A stretch of DNA of 64,000 bases from Glutamicibacter halophytocola (GTDB taxonomy: Bacteria; Actinomycetota; Actinomycetes; Actinomycetales; Micrococcaceae), in the NCBI RefSeq assembly GCF_001302565.1, contig NZ_CP012750.1:3348001-3412000 (forward strand), written 5' to 3'. A program made the translations under genes and the position numbers. Of this stretch, positions 53,274 to 62,526 are shown piece after piece. Every line of letters starts with the position of its first letter. The first letter of the stretch is position 1. Under the pieces are notes generated by a model, which was not told where the DNA came from, searched no databases, and worked only from the letters and a program-made list of their open reading frames with translations.

Positions 53274-53876
53274 CTAGTGCGCCGAGGAGAACATCTGGCA
53301 TAGCTGACTGGTGTCCATCAGCTTCTGCCGATGCTGTTCCTCCATGAACTTCAGCGTGCTCTGCTCCAGATCCGGCTCTGCACAGGCAGTGGCATCGATG
53401 CCCAAGGCCACCGGCAGGTTCGCCGCAAATGCATCGGCCGCAGTGGCGGCGATGCAGGTGTCCAGCGAGACTCCGGCCAGGGCAATGGATGTGGCCCGGT
53501 GCTGCGAGAGCAACGCGAGCAGCCCGGTGTTCCAGAACGCGCTATCGCGATGCTTGATCACCTCAATGCTCAGGGATAGATCGAGCCCCTGAAGATTGGC
53601 TGCTTGCGGTGTTCCCTCGAAAAGATAGCCCTGGTCGTCCTCGAGCATCTTCAACGTCCAGGTCGATTTGTCTTCCTGGTGCACCGTGCGCACGTTGAGA
53701 ACCAGGACCCCGGATGCGCGGGCGGCGGCGGCCAGCTGGTTGCAGTGCGACAGCATGCGCTCGCGCACCGCAGCCAGTTCCGGCGCTTCGAAAAATCCTT
53801 GCTGCAGGTCGATCAGCACCAGGGCAGGGCGGGTGAAATCGCTGGTAGCGCCCATCTCAGGTGTTCCCCGCGCCAT
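53274..53876 (-). CDS. Isochorismatase-like cysteine hydrolase
   Basis: A 200-residue hydrolase of the isochorismatase/nicotinamidase superfamily. The catalytic Asp is in LVLIDLQQGFF, the Lys in VIKHRDSAFWNTGL and the Cys nucleophile in LAGVSLDTCIAATAADAFAANLPV. Substrate unknown. ATG 53876 opens the frame; ATG 53855, preceded by GGGGA, is an alternative. Confidence 0.8.
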   Translation of the reverse strand: MARGTPEMGATSDFTRPALVLIDLQQGFFEAPELAAVRERMLSHCNQLAAAARASGVLVLNVRTVHQEDKSTWTLKMLEDDQGYLFEGTPQAANLQGLDLSLSIEVIKHRDSAFWNTGLLALLSQHRATSIALAGVSLDTCIAATAADAFAANLPVALGIDATACAEPDLEQSTLKFMEEQHRQKLMDTSQLCQMFSSAH

Positions 53877-53963
53877 GCTGGCTGCGCACGGTGGATCGCC
53901 GGCAGCGCTTGGCCCGGCAAGCTGGCATCAATAACCTCCTGCGTTGCGGCGACCGCCAGCATC

Positions 53964-54248
53964 CTAGCGTTCGGCCTCGTCTTCGTTCTGCCCGGCTTCG
54001 TACTGGTCCTGGATCGAATCGTCGAGCTCAGGGTCTGCTCCGGCCACCGGCTCGGTGTGCGGCGGCTGTGGTCCGGGCTGGGCATTTCCCTGTTCCACGT
54101 CGTCCTCGGAGCCATCGGCTTGTGCGGGAAGATGCTCGTCGTCAGGCTGGCCGGCTGGCCAGGTCTTTTCCACCAGGTCCTTGTCCGGATCCTTCAAGCG
54201 CTCTGCGGCATGCCCGATCAGGTCTTTTGCCTTGTCCAGAATTCCCAT
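53964..54248 (-). CDS. Small antitoxin/CsbD-like hypothetical protein
   Basis: A 94-residue hydrophilic protein. The first 28 residues (MGILDKAKDLIGHAAERL) form an amphipathic helix like that at the start of actinobacterial Rv0909/MT0933-type antitoxin-like or CsbD-like proteins. The rest is acidic and disordered (PDDEHLPAQADGSEDDVEQ). No toxin gene is adjacent. Preceded by a good GGAGAAGG-type RBS. Confidence 0.55.
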   Translation of the reverse strand: MGILDKAKDLIGHAAERLKDPDKDLVEKTWPAGQPDDEHLPAQADGSEDDVEQGNAQPGPQPPHTEPVAGADPELDDSIQDQYEAGQNEDEAER

Positions 54249-54465
54249 GGTCCTTCTCCTTTGCCGGATTATTTGCTTGCTCTTCTAACGGGTACCAGCT
54301 TCAGCGGTCCGCGGTACATGCTTAATCAGCTGTTGCCAGCGACGCGGCGGATGCTCCGGCCCACCAAGCCCGGCACACCAGGCACCTGGCGGAAGATTTT
54401 CCCCTCGGTGCCCCGAGGTGTTCGTGCGCGGAGGTCATGGTGCTGGCTCTCCCGCCAGCGCCGGG

Positions 54466-54711
54466 TCACACGCCGTTCGCGTCGGTTCCCCCTCGCGGAT
54501 GATCCACGCTGCTGCGACCGCGCACGGCCCGATACAGGCCGTAGAGGAACACCAGTGCACCCCAGCCCACGACGATCCATAAGGGCCCGGAGGTGCTGTC
54601 CGGCGCTGCCACCACGGCATAGACGGCGAATCCTGCCGCCAGCAGCCCGCCGATGACCATCAGCCAAAGCCCGGGACGAGGACGATTCCTATTGATCTGG
54701 TTTTCCTGCAT
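54466..54711 (-). CDS. Small two-helix membrane protein
   Basis: An 81-residue protein with a basic N terminus (NRNRPRPG), two hydrophobic segments (about 16-36 and 43-62) and a charged tail. Preceded by AGGGAAGGAAATGCC. It belongs to the same minus-strand run of small genes as the acidic proteins beside it. No family recognised. Confidence 0.5.
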   Translation of the reverse strand: MQENQINRNRPRPGLWLMVIGGLLAAGFAVYAVVAAPDSTSGPLWIVVGWGALVFLYGLYRAVRGRSSVDHPRGGTDANGV

Positions 54712-54738
54712 GGCATTTCCTTCCCTGCATCAAGCGGC

Positions 54739-54870
54739 TTATCCGGCATCGAAGCGATCTTCGTCTTCCCCGGTGAGTTCTTTGTCTTCATCATTGATGT
54801 GGCCTGCGCGGACCACCTGCTCGTCGTTTTCCTCGGGTTCCAGGTTCTCCGGATTCTCGTGATCAGCCAT
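54739..54870 (-). CDS. Small acidic hypothetical protein (43 residues)
   Basis: A short frame starting MADHENPENLEPEENDEQVV and ending EDRFDAG then TAA. It has no hydrophobic core and about one third acidic residues, like the other small acidic proteins in this segment. The RBS (AGAAAGGCAGGGCA) is well spaced. It lies 27 bp after the upstream gene on the same strand, so co-transcription is likely. Confidence 0.45.
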   Translation of the reverse strand: MADHENPENLEPEENDEQVVRAGHINDEDKELTGEDEDRFDAG

Positions 54871-54897
54871 TGCCCTGCCTTTCTCTGCGTGAATGGG

Positions 54898-55164
54898 CTA
54901 GGAATTGCGCAATGCGTCGATCAGTTCTGCCTTGCGCATCTTCGAGCGGCCCTCGATGCCAATTTCCTTGGCCCGTGATTGCAGCTCCTCAACGGTCCAG
55001 CTTTCGTACTCGCCGGATTTTCCGCCGCGCTTGCCAACCGCCGAACGCCCGTCCCGGGCCGCGGCATTGGCGATCCGCGCTGACTTCGCCTTGGAGTTTC
55101 CCTCGTCGCGCAGTTCTTCGTAGAGTTCTTCGTCCTTGATCCTGCTCTTTGATTCGCTGGCCAT
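54898..55164 (-). CDS. Rho-N-like/DUF7218-type small basic protein
   Basis: An 88-residue protein. The N-terminal half KSRIKDEELYEELRDEGNSKAKSARIANAAA is a conserved helical motif of actinobacterial stress-type proteins. The C-terminal half EYESWTVEELQSRAKEIGIEGRSKMRKAELIDALRN is a Rho-N/SAP-like helix-extended-helix that can bind nucleic acid. ATG 55164 lies 6 bp after AAGGAGG. First of a run of small minus-strand genes. Confidence 0.65.
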   Translation of the reverse strand: MASESKSRIKDEELYEELRDEGNSKAKSARIANAAARDGRSAVGKRGGKSGEYESWTVEELQSRAKEIGIEGRSKMRKAELIDALRNS

Positions 55165-55444
55165 TCTCATCCTCCTTGCTGGCGGGTGGAACCCTACCGT
55201 AGGCATTAACCCGCAGCCGAGGACAGCGGCCCCCTGAGTCTTTGCGCTAAATCCCAGACTTCCGCTCTAGCACAAAGTGCGCCAGCAGGAAGGAAGCTGG
55301 ATCGCGGCCGAATGCCAGCTGGCCATTCGCGCTAAAACCAGGGCCGCCGGTTCAGCTGATCCCCCTTGGGGAGCAGGGTGGGAACTCCCAGACGCCGGCA
55401 CACGAGCAACTTCGGCGTCCTGTTTCCCTAGGAGGAGGAACCCC

Positions 55445-56335
55445 ATGTCCGAGAATTCACCGCAGTCCAGCCGCGCCGGCAAGGAACGCATCAGCCCGCC
55501 AGAACAACGCCAGCCAGAGCCGGGGCTGGACCAAAAGCTGCAGCCCACGGCGGATCACGGCGAGCGCAGCTACCAGGGCCGGGACCGGCTCGCCGGGAAG
55601 CGGGCGCTGATCACCGGTGGCGATTCGGGTATCGGGGCGGCGGTGGCCATTGCTTTCGCCCGCGAAGGAGCAGACGTGGCCCTGGCCTACCTGCCCTCCG
55701 AGGAACCCGATGCCCAGGCGATCGCCGCGGTGCTTGATGATGCGGGCATCGATGTGCACCGGCTTCCCGGCGACCTGCGCGACCACGGCTACCGCGACTC
55801 GCTGGTGGACGAAGCATCGGCCGCCTTGGGCGGACTGGACATCCTGGTCAACAATGCCGGCAAGCAGATCAGCGTCGAGTCATTGGAAGAGCTGAGCGAT
55901 GAACAGGTGGAAGCTACCTTCGATGTGAATATCTTCGCGATGTTCGCCTTGAGCCGCGCCGCGTTGAAGGTGTTGCCCGAGGGAGGCTCGATTATCAACA
56001 CGACGTCCATCCAGGCCTTTGATCCCTCGGATCACCTGATGGATTATGCCGCGACCAAGGGCGCGATCAGCAACTTCACCAAATCATTGGCCTCCCAGGC
56101 AGCCAAGCGCGGAATCAGGGTCAATGCCGTGGCCCCGGGCCCCATTTGGACTCCCCTGCAGCCTTCGGATGGCCAGCCCATCGAGGCGCTGCCGGAATTC
56201 GGGCACGATACCTGGCTTGGCCGCGCGGGCCAGCCGGTGGAAGTCGCCCCGGCCTATGTTTTCCTGGCCAGCGACGATGCTTCCTACGTGGTGGGCTCCA
56301 CGGTGCATGTCAATGGCGGCAAGAACCAGCCGTAG
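55445..56335 (+). CDS. Short-chain dehydrogenase/reductase (general-stress type)
   Basis: A 296-residue NAD(P)-dependent SDR of the extended GSP39/YhdF type. The cofactor motif is TGGDSGIGAAVAIAFAREGADV, followed by NNAGKQ and the catalytic YAATKGAISNFTKSLA with Tyr and Lys. The N-terminal 40 residues are polar (SENSPQSSRAGKERISPPEQ), as usual in this stress subgroup. The start at 55445 follows AGGAGGAGG. It probably reduces a carbonyl during stress; the substrate is unknown. Confidence 0.83.
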   Translation: MSENSPQSSRAGKERISPPEQRQPEPGLDQKLQPTADHGERSYQGRDRLAGKRALITGGDSGIGAAVAIAFAREGADVALAYLPSEEPDAQAIAAVLDDAGIDVHRLPGDLRDHGYRDSLVDEASAALGGLDILVNNAGKQISVESLEELSDEQVEATFDVNIFAMFALSRAALKVLPEGGSIINTTSIQAFDPSDHLMDYAATKGAISNFTKSLASQAAKRGIRVNAVAPGPIWTPLQPSDGQPIEALPEFGHDTWLGRAGQPVEVAPAYVFLASDDASYVVGSTVHVNGGKNQP

Positions 56336-56344
56336 CCAGGCGGG

Positions 56345-57445
56345 CTAACTGGGTTCATCGCCCGGTGCGGAAATCGAGAAGTCCATGTTGCGCCGCTCGT
56401 ATTCGCGCTGGCTGAAGGTGGCACGCTGGACTTCTTCCACGTTCTCGAAGCTGGAGCCGATGGCGCCGCCCATGGTCCCCAGCGATGATGCCAGCCATGC
56501 CAGGTTCACGTAGTCGGCCAGCGTGACGCCGTGGCGCAGCTGGTAGGCCAGGTATTCCTGGTCGATGACGATCAGCGCGCCGGCCAGCAGAGCCAGGAAC
56601 ATCAGCAGGTACATGGCCGCGGCGGCGAATCCCACGGTCAGCACGGTGGCGGCGTTGTAGACGACCAGGCGCTCGCGGCGGCGGCTGCCCTTGGGGCTTT
56701 CCCACAACCGGTTATGCAGCAGCAGCCACAGGGTGAGGATCGCAATGCTGGAGAGCGTGATCAGCCACAGCCGCTGGGTGGAAAGATAATCGGCCATGGA
56801 CCAGATGCTGGTGTAGAACACGCCGAAGGCCCCGGTCGCCACGGCGCCGGCCAGCGCTGAAGACAAGCGCGGAACGAGCTTCCAGGGGCGGTTGCTGCGC
56901 ACCATGCCGGCGATGAGCAGCAGCCGTCCACGCAGCCCCTCGATGCTCGAGATCCGGTTCTGCTCGTTTTCCGCATCCTGCCAGCTTGCGTGCACGCTTA
57001 TGGCACGCCCGAGCGGTGTGGGCGCCGAGCCGGGGGACTGGCCAGTGGATAATTCCTTGACCAGCTCGGCCAGTGCCGAGGCCACGGTGCGCGGCCGGGC
57101 CAGTCCCAGGCTGGGCATGGAGAGCACCGCCGAACAGGATTCCGATGCCACGACCGAGCGCACCGGCCGTTGCTGTACGTAATGCGGTGCATCGGTGAGG
57201 TAGATGATGTAGTCCCAACCGTGTTTCTCGCGCAGCTTCGGCACCTTGTCCTCCAGGGCCACCCTGCCCGAGTCTCCCAAGGGCAGGGAGAACGGTGCGA
57301 CCTGCACCTCCCAATGGACTTCATGCTCTTCCAGCTTCGCCAGCACTCCTTCGAGCCGCCTGGCTACGCGATTGGCCATGGCATCGGCTGTGCCGGGGTC
57401 GGCTATCAGTCCGACCACGCAGGCCGAGGATTCTGGCACGTTCAT
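56345..57445 (-). CDS. Membrane protein of unknown function
   Basis: A 366-residue protein. The N-terminal about 190 residues look soluble, with a Rossmann-like beginning (ACVVGLIADPGTADAMANRVARRLEGVL) and WDYIIYLTDAP. The C-terminal part has about four hydrophobic segments (about 210-300) and a charged tail (SSFENVEEVQRATFSQREYERRN). ATG 57445 has AGGGGT upstream. Its stop converges with the SDR gene 9 bp away. No family recognised. Confidence 0.65.
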   Translation of the reverse strand: MNVPESSACVVGLIADPGTADAMANRVARRLEGVLAKLEEHEVHWEVQVAPFSLPLGDSGRVALEDKVPKLREKHGWDYIIYLTDAPHYVQQRPVRSVVASESCSAVLSMPSLGLARPRTVASALAELVKELSTGQSPGSAPTPLGRAISVHASWQDAENEQNRISSIEGLRGRLLLIAGMVRSNRPWKLVPRLSSALAGAVATGAFGVFYTSIWSMADYLSTQRLWLITLSSIAILTLWLLLHNRLWESPKGSRRRERLVVYNAATVLTVGFAAAAMYLLMFLALLAGALIVIDQEYLAYQLRHGVTLADYVNLAWLASSLGTMGGAIGSSFENVEEVQRATFSQREYERRNMDFSISAPGDEPS

Positions 57446-57619
57446 AGGCACCCCTGATGGTCTCTGTGTTCCTGGAATGATTTCTTCTTCCACCCTAGGA
57501 AGCAATTCGGACAGCCGCAGGCCGCTCCAGCAATCTTGCAGGAAAGTTGACGCAGCCCCATCTACCCTGGGGTTAGAGTGAAAATAAAAATTCCGCAATA
57601 AGAAAGTTGGAGATCATCT

Positions 57620-58089
57620 CCTAGTCCACCGCTGCCCTGGCCCCTGTCGATGCCGCACCAGCCTTCAGCCTCGACGACGCGCGCCGAATGACCGTCTCGC
57701 TGGCCGACTACGCAGGGCAATGCGTCATCGTCTACTTCTAGCCCAAGCCCGCCACTCCGGCTGCATGACCGAGGCCTGCGACTTCCGCGACAACCTGGGC
57801 TCGCTGCAGGCCGCTGGCTACGCGGTGCTGGGCACTTCCCCGAAGCCCCGACTCTTCAGCCAGCTTCGCCGACGATGAATCCCCTAACTTCCCCCTCCTG
57901 TCACCCCCGGACAATGCCGTGGGCAAGGCCTACGGTTCCTTCGGGGTAAAGACTATTCGCGACAAGATGTTTTCTGGCACCCTGTGCTCCACCGCGGTGA
58001 TCGATCCGCACGCGAAGATTTCCCAGATTGAATAAGTGGTGGATGCCAAGGGCCACGTCGCGCGCCTGAGGCAGCCGCTCGGTCTCTAG
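57620..58089 (+). pseudogene. Peroxiredoxin (Bcp-like) pseudogene
   Basis: Three frames together encode a thiol peroxidase: APAFSLDDARRMTVSLADYAGQCVIVYF, then TAG in place of Tyr, a frameshift, then the peroxidatic-Cys region (GCMTEACDFRDNLGSLQAAGYAVLGTSP). A second frameshift follows, then ADDESPNFPLL, DNAVGKAYGSFGVKTIRDKMFSGTLCSTAVIDPHAKI, another stop and a conserved C terminus. At least two stops and two frameshifts, no start codon. Confidence 0.8.
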
Positions 58090-58176
58090 GACGAAGAACC
58101 GGAATTCACGCGGCGGCGCTCCGGTGAAGCAAGGGTGTCTTGCACTTCACCGGAGCGCTGCAGCTCATGGTGCGAT

Positions 58177-59553
58177 CTAGCGTCCGGCGATTTTCACCAG
58201 CTTGCGGTTGATGAATTCATCCATCCCGTACTTACCCAGCTCACGTCCGATGCCAGAACGCTTCACCCCGCCAAAAGGCAACTCAGGAGAGGACGCCGAA
58301 GGCTCATTGATGGCCACCATGCCGCTGCTCAACCGGGCGGCAATGCGCTCGGCCTGCTCCAGATCCTGGGTGTGGATGGAGGCACCCAGCCCGTAATCGG
58401 TGTTGTTGGCCAGTTCAACGGCTTCGTTCTCGCCGTGCACCTTGTATAAGACCGCCACCGGGCCGAAGAGTTCCTCGGAGAAGGCACGCATCTGCTCGGT
58501 GACCCCGGCCAAGATGGTTGGCTCGTAGAAGGCGCCAGGCCCTTCTACCTGCTTGCCGCCGGCCAACACCGTCGCACCCTTGTCGATGGCGTCCTGGACC
58601 TGGGCCGCCAGGCCATCGCGCGCCGCGGCCGAGGACAGCGGTCCGAGGAAGTTTTCACCCTGGGTCGGATCCCCGACCTTCATGCCGGCCACCTGGTCCA
58701 CCAACGCCGCTGAGAATTCCTCGTAGACCGAGGAGTCGACGATGAAGCGCTTGGCCGCATTGCAAGCCTGGCCGGTATTCCCGAATCGTGCGCGCATCCC
58801 CAGCTTGGCGGTGCGGGCGATGTCGGCGTCCGCGAACACCAGGAACGGGTCAGAACCACCCAGCTCAAGCACGACCTTCTTAAGGTGGCGCCCGGCGATT
58901 TCCGCCACGGCCGAACCAGCCCGCTCCGAACCAGTCAGCGAAACTCCCTGCACCCGGCGGTCGGCAATGATGTCTGCAACCTGGTCATTGGTGGCAAAGA
59001 TATTCACGTACGCGCCCTGTGGCGCACCTGCCTCCTGGAAGATTTGCTCCATGGCCAGCGCCGATTCCGGACATTGCGGGGCATGCTTGAGCAGGATGGT
59101 GTTGCCGTTCATCAGGTTGGGAGCGGCGAACCGGGCCACCTGGTAGTACGGGAAGTTCCACGGCATGATCCCCAGCAGCACACCCACGGATTCCTTGCGT
59201 ACCAGGGCGCGGCCGCCGGAAGCGATCTCCAGCTCTTCGTCCTCCAGGAATTTCGGGCCGTTCTTCGCGTAGTAGCGGTAGATCGCCACCACGATGCTGA
59301 TTTCACCCAGCGACTGCTTGATGGGCTTGCCCATTTCCCGGGTGATGATCGCCGCGAGCTCGTCCGCGCGGGCCTCGTAGATGTCCGCCACACGGTTGAG
59401 CAAGGCTACTCGATCTTCCAGCGCGGACACCGACCATGCCTGATAGGCCTGATCCGTGCTGGATAAGGCCTGTTGGATTTGCTCATCGCTGGCCGTGGCA
59501 AATTCTGCTTCGATTTCACCGGTAGCTGGATTGGTCACTGCGTACATGCTCAT
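58177..59553 (-). CDS. gabD: NAD(P)-dependent succinate-semialdehyde dehydrogenase (GabD-like)
   Basis: A 458-residue ALDH of the SSADH/YneI group that should oxidise succinate semialdehyde or a similar aldehyde. It has IMPWNFPYYQVARFAAPNLMNGN, LTGSERAGSAVAEIAGRHLKKVVLELGGSDPF with the catalytic Glu, and the nucleophile in FGNTGQACNAAKRFIV. The C terminus is ELPFGGVKRSGIGRELGKYGMDEF. The length, shorter than GabD of E. coli, matches the YneI class. ATG 59553 or 59547 starts it. No GABA transaminase is adjacent. Confidence 0.87.
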   Translation of the reverse strand: MSMYAVTNPATGEIEAEFATASDEQIQQALSSTDQAYQAWSVSALEDRVALLNRVADIYEARADELAAIITREMGKPIKQSLGEISIVVAIYRYYAKNGPKFLEDEELEIASGGRALVRKESVGVLLGIMPWNFPYYQVARFAAPNLMNGNTILLKHAPQCPESALAMEQIFQEAGAPQGAYVNIFATNDQVADIIADRRVQGVSLTGSERAGSAVAEIAGRHLKKVVLELGGSDPFLVFADADIARTAKLGMRARFGNTGQACNAAKRFIVDSSVYEEFSAALVDQVAGMKVGDPTQGENFLGPLSSAAARDGLAAQVQDAIDKGATVLAGGKQVEGPGAFYEPTILAGVTEQMRAFSEELFGPVAVLYKVHGENEAVELANNTDYGLGASIHTQDLEQAERIAARLSSGMVAINEPSASSPELPFGGVKRSGIGRELGKYGMDEFINRKLVKIAGR

Positions 59554-59847
59554 GCTGCTCCTGTTCCTCAGACGTTGTTGTGCTTGCTTCCAACACTGTC
59601 ATTTCGCGGGGGCGCACCATAGGCATTTTCCCAAATAACGGGCCATGTTCGTAGCTGGCGAACGCCCGCCCTTCCAGATTGAGCCCCGAGCCCGTAGCCC
59701 ACCTCGCCTATTTGCCCACAGCAGAACCTGGTGCAGCCGAGGCACCAGCAGCAACCATGCAGGCAAATAAATTCAGCGGCACCCAATCCACTGCCGCGGG
59801 TTCTCCGAAGTACTTCTACAGGGTTCGTTCCGGAACCTGCACAACTC

Positions 59848-59869
59848 GACGCGGAATCCACTCCGCGTC
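59848..59869. promoter_or_regulatory. Inverted repeat GACGCGGA / TCCGCGTC
   Basis: A perfect 8-6-8 dyad immediately before the RBS of the DUF4383 gene. It could be an operator or a leader hairpin controlling translation. Confidence 0.35.
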
Positions 59870-59888
59870 CCAGGAAGGACTGATTGCA

Positions 59889-60299
59889 ATGCGCACATCA
59901 CCTAATCGCTTGCTCGCAACGACTTTCGGAGCTGTATACCTCCTCGTCGGCTTGCTCGGGTTCCTCGTCACCGCGGGCGTGGATTTCTTCGCCACAGAGG
60001 GTGGCAAGTTGATCATTTTCGAGGTCAACCCACTGCACAACGTCATCCACCTGGCCATTGGCGCAGTACTGCTCATCGCCGGGCTCGGATCCGTGAGGGC
60101 GTCCAAACTCGCCAACTCGACCGTGGGCGCCGTCTACCTTCTGGTGGGCATCTTGGGGCTCTTCCTAGCATCGACGTCCCTGAACATCATTGCCCTGAAC
60201 GGTGCCGATAACGTCCTGCACCTGGCCAGCGCGATCGTCCTGTTGTCGGTGGGCCTGTCCCAGGACAAAGCACCCGTAGCACGTACTGCACGGTCATGA
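59889..60299 (+). CDS. DUF4383 membrane protein
   Basis: A 136-residue protein with four helices in two repeats. Each repeat contains the family phrase (TFGAVYLLVGLLGF with NPLHNVIHLAIGAVLLIAG, and TVGAVYLLVGILGLF with NGADNVLHLASAIVLLSVG). The conserved NVxHL motif is typical. ATG 59889 follows AGGAAGG. The next gene's ATG overlaps its stop by 4 bp, so the two are coupled. Role unknown; DUF4383 proteins are common in stress-tolerant actinobacteria. Confidence 0.8.
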   Translation: MRTSPNRLLATTFGAVYLLVGLLGFLVTAGVDFFATEGGKLIIFEVNPLHNVIHLAIGAVLLIAGLGSVRASKLANSTVGAVYLLVGILGLFLASTSLNIIALNGADNVLHLASAIVLLSVGLSQDKAPVARTARS

Positions 60300-60970
60300 A
60301 TTCCCGACTAGGCCGGCGGCCTGCCATCGAACCCACCGTCCAAAGGCAAGGTGCGGTGGCAGGCTCCGGTGCCATCGGCGGCATCTACGCGGGAATCGCT
60401 GGACTGGGCATCGCGGCTCTGGCCGCGGCATCCTCCTCCAGCTTGGCATCAAGGTTCTCGGTCGAAGCCACCACGGCTCCCTGGTGGGTGTGGCTCGGCG
60501 CCATAGCGTCCGCCGCCTGGGCGGGGCTAGCACTGATCTACTCCGTGGCCAGCCTGCGCAAGTCATCAGCGCCAGCGCCGAAGATCGCGGTTCGCTGCCT
60601 GGCGGTAGTCTCGCTAGCACATCTGGCCAGCATCGCCCTGGGTCTTGCGGGAATCCCGGGAAGGGAGAAATTCCTGGATCTCACCGTCGTTTCCCTGCTA
60701 TTGCTGGAGCTATCTGTAGTCGCAGCCATCATGTGGCAGCGAAAACGGCAACGCAAATCGACACGCGGACCCGCTCGGTCCGGCAGCCTAGCAGTGGTCG
60801 GAGGCATATTTGCCGCATCGGTGGTGGTGTCCACGATCGCCAGTATGGGATTAGCGGCCTCCGCCGCGGGCCATCTGGCGGTACCGCATTCTGAGCATGG
60901 AGCCCACCATACGGAAGGCATTGAGCCGGGCATCATCGACAAGATGAAGCAGGAAGAACACCACCACTAG
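60296..60970 (+). CDS. Membrane protein of unknown function with His-rich tail
   Basis: A 224-residue protein with five to six hydrophobic segments. The C-terminal tail contains eleven His and several acidic residues (HSEHGAHHTEGIEPG, then KQEEHHH), suggesting metal binding. ATG 60296 overlaps the DUF4383 stop. A terminator follows at 61037. No family recognised. Confidence 0.55.
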   Translation: MNSRLGRRPAIEPTVQRQGAVAGSGAIGGIYAGIAGLGIAALAAASSSSLASRFSVEATTAPWWVWLGAIASAAWAGLALIYSVASLRKSSAPAPKIAVRCLAVVSLAHLASIALGLAGIPGREKFLDLTVVSLLLLELSVVAAIMWQRKRQRKSTRGPARSGSLAVVGGIFAASVVVSTIASMGLAASAAGHLAVPHSEHGAHHTEGIEPGIIDKMKQEEHHH

Positions 60971-61036
60971 CCATGACTCTAGTTCCCATGTTCCAGCGCT
61001 ACCCACTCGTGGCGAACAACTGGGAACTGCCACCTC

Positions 61037-61075
61037 CGGAATCGGGACTGCTTTGGGGCAGTCCCGAAGATTCCG
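61037..61075. terminator. Hairpin after the DUF4383 operon
   Basis: Stem CGGAATC-GGGACTGC paired with GCAGTCCC-gaa-GATTCCG, loop about 6 nt. Located 66 bp after the last gene of the operon. A second small stem, GGCCACAC-ct-GTGTGGCC, lies at 61081-61098. Confidence 0.55.
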
Positions 61076-61129
61076 CGGACGGCCACACCTGTGTGGCCAC
61101 TCTTCGAGCCTCTCTCACCGTCCCAACAT

Positions 61130-61231
61130 CTACATGATCATGACGGCCATCAGCTCGATGTTGAGCAGCAACCCGAGGACCAGGATCCGGACCAGGTGGA
61201 CACCAGCCAGTTCAATCCCGACTGATTCCAT
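61130..61231 (-). CDS. Possible small membrane protein (33 residues)
   Basis: A minus-strand frame starting MESVGIELAGVHLV, with a hydrophobic centre (ILVLGLLLNIELMAVMIM) and ending in TAG. A weak RBS (CAAGG) precedes the ATG. It could equally be a C-terminal remnant of a lost membrane gene. No family recognised. Confidence 0.25.
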   Translation of the reverse strand: MESVGIELAGVHLVRILVLGLLLNIELMAVMIM

Positions 61232-61262
61232 CCTGGCGCCTTGGAGCGGGCCATCTGGCCAG

Positions 61263-62499
61263 CTAGCTGATTCCCGTGGAGGCATCCAAGGTGCAGGGCT
61301 CAATGCCGCTTCGCCAGGAAAAGACGGCGAGGACTGAGCCCAGCAGGCCTATGGTCACGAGGACGAGTGCCGTTTCGGCAAGCCCGAGCACCGCTCCCGT
61401 TGCTCCTGCCAAGGGGTAGGTGATCAGGAAGCACGCGTGCGACAGCGAGATTTGGGCCGCGAAGATGCCCGGCCGGTTCTGTTCTGTGCTGTTGCGCCGA
61501 AGCAGCCGCGAGGAAGGGGTGAGAATTGTCGCGATCGCGGCGCCGATCAGCAGCCAGGTGGCCATCAGCGCAATCCACTGGCTTGTCCCCCGTCCCCAAT
61601 GGATTGTGCCGGATGCAGCCAAAAGCAGCAGGGGCAAGCAGCCTGCACCGCAGAGCATGACCCGGCGGTCGGGGAAACGATCCAGCAAGCCGGGTACGGT
61701 CAAAGCCACCATCATCGATCCGGCGCCATAAGCACCGAGCAGCAGAGCGGAATGCGTCTGGGAGCGGCCGAGCCCGCCTTGCACCAGGACCACCGCGTTG
61801 ACAATGACCATGGCTGTAGTCGCGGCCACCACCAGATTCAACGCCATCAAGCTGCGCAGTTCGGGACGGGCCCAGAATGCCTGCACGCCTCCAGTGAACC
61901 GATGGAAGAATTTGGTGTTGCCTGGCGCCATGCTCTCCGGGAATTCCGTAACTGAGACCAGCACCGCGGAGCAGGAAAACCCGAGAACCGTTCCCAAGAA
62001 GAGGCTGTGATAGCTCGTGGCGGCCAGCAGGAGCGTGGCCAACAGCGGACTGATCAGCGATTCCATGTCATAGGCCAGACGGGAAAGCGACAGCACCCGG
62101 TGTACTCGCGTTCATCAGGAAGTATCGAGGGAATGATGGCCTAGAACGCCGGCGTGAAAGTGGCAGAGGCCGATTGCAGCACGAAGATCAGCACATAGAT
62201 CTGCCAGGCCTCGCTGACGAATGGCAGGCATACCGCAACCACTGCGCGGATGGCGTCGGATCCGATAAGCAGCGGCTTGCGCGGAATATGGGCCGCGATG
62301 GCGCTGATCAACGGAGTGACAAGGACATAGGCGGCCATCTTAATGGTCATGGCCAAGCCGAGCACCCGGCCAGCTTGGTTGCCGGCCACGCCAAAAGCCA
62401 GAAGCCCCAGGCCACGTTGAGCAGTCCCGTGCCGAGCAGCGCGATGACCTGGGCGCTGAAGAGCTTGGCGTAGGGACGGTTGCGCAGAACTTCGAGCAT
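61263..62499 (-). pseudogene. Broken MFS transporter gene
   Basis: From ATG 62499 the pieces read MLEVLRNRPYAKLFSAQVIALLGTGLL, then a frameshift near 62400, then GNQAGRVLGLAMTIKMAAYVLVTPLISAIAAHIPRK. After ASATFTPAF a TAG replaces Gln at 62141. A one-base loss near 62110 shifts to the frame continuing SRLAYDMESLISPLLATLLLAATSYHSLF through to IEPCTLDASTGIS. Joined, these give a normal ~410-residue 12-helix exporter. Three lesions, so inactive. The ArsR regulator lies 28 bp upstream and is intact. Confidence 0.8.
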
Positions 62500-62526
62500 C
62501 ACAATGCCTAACGCGGGGGATCTGCC

